Assembly (NCBI GenBank): GCA_944989445.1
Contig: CALYLW010000129.1
Coordinates: 741,001-805,000 of the forward strand
DNA from: Ampullaceana balthica
Lineage: Eukaryota; Mollusca; Gastropoda; Lymnaeidae
Direction of reading: 5' to 3'
Length of the DNA: 64,000 nucleotides
This document shows, in pieces, positions 58,169 to 64,000 of the stretch; positions within the stretch are counted from its first letter, which is position 1; each line of letters opens with the position of its first letter. Position numbers and translations under genes: made by a program. The notes below the pieces were generated by a model, which was not told the DNA's origin, ran no database searches, and saw only the letters and a list, made by a program, of their open reading frames with translations.

Positions 58169-61100
58169 GATGCTAAGGAGAGAAATATTTATGTATCATT
58201 AATATAAACCCCCTCCTTTAAATTAATAAATTGACACAAAATGTGATTTAAATAAATATGAGGAAATATATTTAAAATTCAAGATATGGGTTTATGTTAT
58301 GTCAGTGATATTTGTTTGTAATTAAATTCTAAGAACACTACGCATCTCAGTACGATTAGAATTGAGACATTTTTAAAACGAACCAACATTTCATCATATA
58401 GAAATCATTTTCAGCCAAGAATTGTTTTTCTACTTGACATTCGGATCAACCAAACGTCTACTTTGTTTTATTATCAGCACGTACAGTTTAACAACCAAAT
58501 CAATTTCTTAAGTTCCAGAATTTTGTATTTCCTCATCCTCTTCTATATCTCTAACTCATTTATCTGCCCCCCCTTTTCCACTTCCCTGGCAAAGCCGGGT
58601 GTTCGTTTTTTTTCTTTTAAAACATGCAGGACATTGTGCTTGATCGATGACAATGCCCTATAGCGTGATCGCCCTACATGATAGATTAGTGAACTCGATG
58701 ATTAACAAACATCAGCTCATCTTTCAGACCGCATTCCGGGCACCGACGTCACTGATTTTCATCATCAGAAACTGCCTACGCCGTCCCAACACGTGACCCA
58801 AACATTTCAACCTTCTAGAATCTAGAATCTGGAGTACTGCCTGTAAGAACAGTGGGTTTTAGTGGGCGATGCAAAGAATCAAGAGTTGGGCTTAGCGATC
58901 TACAACACCGAGTTCAGTTGTAAAGCGAAAGAGTAATCATTGTAAAATAAATACATTTAAGAAACATTTTAAACATTTAAAAAGAAATTAGCTGTTTCAC
59001 ACAGGGACTGTCAGTCCAAGGGGAATTAAATATATTATTTAAACATGTTAGTTAAAGAAGAAAAAAAACGACAAGACTAAGTTATGCTAGTACACGCATA
59101 ATGCTATAAATAGTAACATCCCTTTCAAAATAAACGAATCAGAAGAGTTTTAAAAATGTTAATATTAAAAATAAAAAAGGAAATGCATTATTCAATCTCT
59201 TTTAAAAGTGACTAGTTTTGTAAACTATGTCAAGCTAGCAATAAGTGCTCATCCGCCCCCCCCAGAAAAGTCTTTTCGGTCAGACAAAACTCAGTTGTTG
59301 CGTTTTATTTAATGGCCGGCTATAAATAAATCAGCCTTCTATGGTGGCGTGAAAGCGTGAACTTCCATGTAATAATTTCCCAGACATATTATGCTTTAGT
59401 TAAGAAACTAATTTTTAAAAAGAATTTCAATAACTGGTACCCCTGCCCCCCCCCCTCTTTTGTTTTCCGAGTCGGTACGTTACCTCCGACAAGCGCATTA
59501 ATAACTCCTAGTAAATATGTTTTTCATTAGCTTTAATTGATATAATTTCCTTGTCTGAATGAGATTATTAAATACACTGACAATGAGATTTTTTTCTTTA
59601 AATAAATGCATGTAGGCGTATATGTAAAAATATACAAACTGGAAAGTATTATTAGTATTATTATAAATTTCGAAAAAAAAACATTTTCAAATTTCAAAAG
59701 TTGCAATTCTTAAAAATGTGCGTTTCTTAAAAACATGTTTTGCTCGGTAATTTGATCAATACCATTATTTTGCTCTACGAGTGTGATGTGATGTATTTTA
59801 TCCATGTTTGCCAACAGTTAGATAATTTTGCCTTTCAAATATAAATATAATGCATGAAATGACATGCATGCATGTCCATGTGTGCCAGTAGCATAGGAGT
59901 AGAATTGACACTCACTACGTTCATAGCGCAAACAAAACCCGGGAAGAAAGATGCTGGAATGTTCTTGTTTTCTATTAGACATATGTGGTGTTGAACACGA
60001 GATTTTATGTAATTGTATAACGGTATAACGGTTGTAAATGTAAAAGCAACACCGAATAGTGTATTATTTCTAGTCTCGCTTTCTTGTCATAACTCTTTCT
60101 ATAAGAATAAGTGCTCCAAGAAACAAGTCGATATTTTACAAAAGGGCAAATGGAAAGAGGAGAATAATTAATGCGGCTTATTAGTTATCATATTTTTAAA
60201 TTCTGTCCATGAGCAAACATTGTTCTTAACATAATACGTGGTTTTTTGTTGTTGTTGATGGAGACAAGTATAATACAAGACATCAGCTATATTTATTTGA
60301 TTAAAGAGTTGTGAATGAGAAAATTGAAGATTGTACAATTTGAACGATTCATTTCTTAGCCATGATTAAAAAAATATGTTTTTAAAAAAGTTTGGTAATT
60401 ACAACATGTTCTTACATATTGGTTGTTGGCGATTTAAAATAAAATAATCATAATTTACTGGTAGGGTATAAGTTTTGGATCATATACCAATCAAATATTA
60501 CTTTTGAAAATTAGAATTTCATTTGACATGCACATCAGGTGAAAAGATTGGACTGTGTGAAGAAGTGGTGTGAGAAGACATTGTTTCTAGCCAGAATTTG
60601 GATACATATTTCATTTTACCATTTATGCTTTAAAAAACAACTTTTTCTCTCATTTTATCCAAAACTGAACTTCAAAACAAAATAGATAAATGCAATTAAG
60701 TCCTGCACTACTTTTATTTAATCTATAAATTCCAATTGAACTTCTTATACCCTTACTATACGTTCTTTTTTTTAAGGGCGTAGAAAAATTGTGTATGACA
60801 AAAATAACAGAATGACATGTTGAAAGGGCGAAATAGATAATACGTTGGGTTGGTGGGCGTTACAAAAAATTGTTGAATGTCTAAAACGGCCATGATGAGT
60901 TTAGAAACAAAATGAAAAGGTGTTTTTGTGGGCGGAGGATGGGGGCTAAATCAGGCAACAAACTTTTGAGATTGATAAATTAACGAAAAAATATCCATAA
61001 GCCATCTTGAACTTTGGTGAGCTCCACGTAAATAACATTTCGGGGAAACCTTGTGACTCGGGTCATGTGTAAGGAGGGGGAGGGCACTCCCCACCCCTCT

Positions 61101-61237
61101 TGTGACAAGAGAGTTTCCTTAAATTCTCTGAAAGTAATTTTTAAACATCGAATTGAAGAAAAATCTCTTGCCTTCCACAAAGGCAGGATGTGTTGAAATG
61201 ATTGTTGACAGACCTGTTCAGGGGGACTATTGTTTTT
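58169..61237. other. Unannotated AT-rich DNA (3 kb)
   Basis: I found no gene, RNA or element on either strand. Short G or C runs occur near 59255, 59445 and 61075. Confidence 0.55.
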
Positions 61238-61770
61238 AAATCCCTTATATTAACTTCACCGCCGTCTCTGTCTCTCTGTCGTTCTGTCGTTATCACATGG
61301 GCGGGCGGAAAAACAAAAGTAAAAAATGACCCAACTTCCCGTGATCCGATCGAGCTGAAATTTGGCACACGGACCCGTCTCACCTAACAATGCATCGTAT
61401 CAAAATTCCAGATCGATCGAACGTACCGTAATTACATTTATGCCTTTTTAGTTTATCCTTATATAACGTATGTAATTCAAACTCACTGTTTGTTATTGTT
61501 TTTTTTTCATGGGATTATTCAGTCACGCGTTGACGCGACCCATCGAAGTACCGGCGTGCTTTTGTTTACATTTTACGTGTCACGCTGAGCTCGGTCAAGC
61601 GATCGGTGACCAGACTTTTCCCCTCTCCCACCCCCCCCCCAGGGTTATGAAACAAAGTTGAGTTAAGACAGATTCAGTCTGTAAATGTTTGTCGCGTTTG
61701 AAAATAATCAATACTGTTAGTTATGTCTCATATATAAGGGATTTATAGTCAAAAACTTTGTTTTTAAGGG
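61238..61770 (+). mobile_element. Core-head element, AAATCCCTTATA type (copy near 61 kb)
   Basis: Starts AAATCCCTTATATTAACTTC, then CACCGCCGTCTCTGTCTCTC, GAGCTGAAATTTGGCACACG, CGTATCAAAATTCCAGATCG, CACGCGTTGACGCGACCCAT and CACGCTGAGCTCGGTCAAGC, and ends ATATAAGGGATTTATAGTCA. Very close to 19983-20521 over its full length. Confidence 0.93.
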
Positions 61771-64000
61771 TATGTTTTATTTTTGTTTATAATGTTTACT
61801 GTGTTAGCCCGTTCATCATTTATCTCGTCACTGACTTTATTGCTCTTAATGTTTATCATACATGACCAATATTTCTTCATAACTCTGATGTGAACTGTTC
61901 GCGGTGGGGAACGTGGAGGTCGTCTTTTTGAGTAGCCTGTGGGAGGGGGGGGGTGTTTTGGGGGGGGGGAGGAAATGTGGTATTTAAAAAGTGTAGTTTT
62001 TGCTTTGTTATCACGTGTGGTATGATGTAGGGATATGAAGCTAGCGGCAAAAGAAAGATTCTTATGAGTGGGCTTGTGACATATCTGTATAAGTTTTTGA
62101 TTTTATACACATTGTGACAAGCAGCATGGTATACCTTTCAGTGCGCTTGAGACAATTTATATACAATATTTTCTTTTCGTTATAACTTATCATTTCCATT
62201 GTCAATTCCTAGTTGAGAAGAACATGTAATAGAAAGCTATAGCGAGTTCCTACAAACGTTGGACAACATCTCAGGTGGTTGGCTTCCTGTAATTAAAATA
62301 GAAAGTATTCTCCTTTGATCTCTAACGCATGGAAATATTTCTACTTGTCCGAATGTTTATTTTTGGTTATCTAGTCCCTCTGGAAAACAAAGTGACCTTT
62401 TGCTATTTTTGAACTGCATCGATCGTCTGGGTGACACATACAGTGACAAGCTTGTCAGTCTAAAATCCTTGGTGCTTAGACCGTTTATTTGCGGACTAGA
62501 TGAAATGAAATTTTCGATCATTAAATCGCTGTAGATTGTCATCAGAGATCAGATGTTAGAATGCCAATGACAGTTGATGACGTGTTGAGAATATGTTTTA
62601 AATGAAAATAGATAAATTAGGATTCAAAAGAAATAGCTCTATGAAAGCCGTTCCCAAAAAGGAATATCACTTCTCAATATTCTTATTCCAACACTCAAAT
62701 CAAAGCACTACTTAAAAACACAGATAAAGAAAGTGGCTTACTGCACCTTTGTGAAATAGTGTGTTAATATGCTTGTATGTACGTATTTGCACAGAGCTGC
62801 TTGGATTTACCTATTTAATAAACAAGCAACAGCTTAGGACCCCCGCTTGTTTCAGATCTTAAGTCTTTATTTTTGCTCTGAAAGTGATAATGCATGATTA
62901 TGTTCATAATCTCAATGATTAAAGAATCTTTCATTGTAATAATTGCTAATAGCGATTTAATAGAGACAAAGAAATAACTTAATTTTCTTAAATACTATAT
63001 TGATCCCCGTCTCCTGATTCAAACTAAAGAATTTTAAACGTTAATTTTGCTCAATCACTTTTTTCATTTGTGTTTTCATATATGAAATATGAAACAAATC
63101 CGCCCTTTGTGTTATTATATGTGAATTCTGTATAACGTGTGTACATTTTAATGCGAATAAAATCTGAGAGCTTTTCAGTCTAATTATAATCTACTTCTTT
63201 TCTTCAAAGCAGCGGAAACTCTGAGGGTAACCATAAAGATAAATGGGGATTACCCGAAAGTATGTGAGATTCTAAGATTGTTTTTGTCCGCTTTATCTTT
63301 TTATTTATTCCATCAGGACTCCAACCCGCCACAAACATACCACCGCAACCCCACCCAACAATGTTCTCCATTGCGCAGGCTTAAATTAAGTCCTATCCGA
63401 ATAAATAATTCTTTATGGAACACGGAAATCGACCAAAGCAAGGCTGCTTTAATTTTAAAAAAATTGAGAAATGAAATGAAATGAAATTCCAGACATTTGC
63501 ACTAAATTACATTCTAAGATCTATGAAAAATCTATTATTAAAATGCATGTTGTGTTTTGAGGAAATCTAAATATTTGGACTAGAAATAAAACAGTTTTAA
63601 AGCGGTTGTTGAACTGCTTATAACAGTGCTTAGGGGGGTGGGGTCGAATTGGGGGGGGGGTAGCACTAATTGGGATTTTACATTTTAAAAATAAATACGA
63701 TCGTTACATGGGGGGATTTATTTTGTCAATTAAATGCATTGTCATCGTTATAGTTTTGAATTATTATTGAGGGGGATGGGAGTAAACTGTATTTTCAATT
63801 ATTCTTAAAGTAATTCCCGTAATTTTGCTGACACTCCAAGTTCTATCCTACATTATTAATGGCGATCGGAGAAATTGCTTTTTTTAAAAGGCATCAGAGG
63901 GAGTGGGGGGGGGGATTAGGAAGTGAGGGACCACTAGGGGACGTACAGTGTTTAAACCCAGAAGAAAATGTGGGCAACAATAAAGCAAATATATTTTCAA
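61771..64000. other. Mostly unannotated DNA; one weak exon-like segment
   Basis: At about 63290-63314 a pyrimidine-rich stretch ending TTTATTCCATCAG resembles a splice acceptor. It is followed by an open frame (to 63486) reading DSNPPQTYHRNPTQQCSPLR and ending LILKKLRNEMK before a stop. No family is recognised and the support is weak. G-runs occur near 61945-61970, 63640 and 63905. Confidence 0.3.

Noticed and set aside
63278..63486. Exon-like segment after a pyrimidine tract and CAG
   Set aside because: Acceptor-like sequences are frequent in this T-rich DNA; the frame is short and matches nothing. Kept only as a remark in the region entry.

Overview
The window looks like a stretch of a large, AT-rich, transposon-dense animal genome. 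No feature suggests a prokaryote: there are no operons, no long non-repetitive reading frames and no Shine-Dalgarno context. Decayed non-LTR retrotransposons, hAT and Tc1/mariner-type DNA transposons, tRNA-derived SINEs, foldback MITEs, microsatellites and minisatellites fill it. The LINE types (reverse transcriptases ending in a single Cys/His finger), the SINEs and the repeat style suggest a lophotrochozoan, most likely a gastropod mollusc. That assignment is inference from memory, not a database result.

Layout. 1-2.6 kb: a 60-bp tandem array, open in several frames, ending in a short unique tail. 4.5-10.2 kb: three LINE relics, a SINE and a BED-finger hAT fragment. 11.3-15.4 kb: a foldback element, a split 43-bp minisatellite, a DUF4371-type hAT relic and a 1.65-kb element with GGGGCCGTCC termini. 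15.7-17.9 kb: a second GGGGCCGTCC element running into a 46-bp satellite, then a CR1-like LINE tail broken by a 187-bp hAT MITE. 18.3-24 kb: several MITEs, two with clean target duplications. 26.1-28.1 kb: a LINE split by a MITE, then a foldback-related element. 28.9-34 kb: a hAT MITE and a complete 3.2-kb hAT with two elements nested inside it. 35.9-39 kb: a mariner-like shell filled with other repeats. 39.8-40.3 kb: the only plausible host exon, with a promoter-like sequence, a signal peptide and a splice donor. 42.4-55.3 kb: more minisatellites, SINEs and a four-layer nest of insertions. 56.6-58.2 kb: the best-preserved LINE. 58.2-64 kb: mostly unannotatable AT-rich DNA with one more core-family element.

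The window is mainly a record of successive insertions. Several can be ordered because target-site duplications and a second unbroken copy show which element entered which. The observations most worth following are: (1) a widespread non-autonomous repeat superfamily sharing one conserved head but carrying different, often hairpin, tails; (2) a 719-bp retroposon with a 10-bp target duplication whose 3' end is identical over 51 bp to a LINE tail elsewhere in the window; (3) a hAT deletion derivative that keeps both the BED finger and the C-terminal dimerisation segment; (4) the 60-bp array; and (5) the candidate secreted-protein exon. No clearly new enzymatic or defence system was found.
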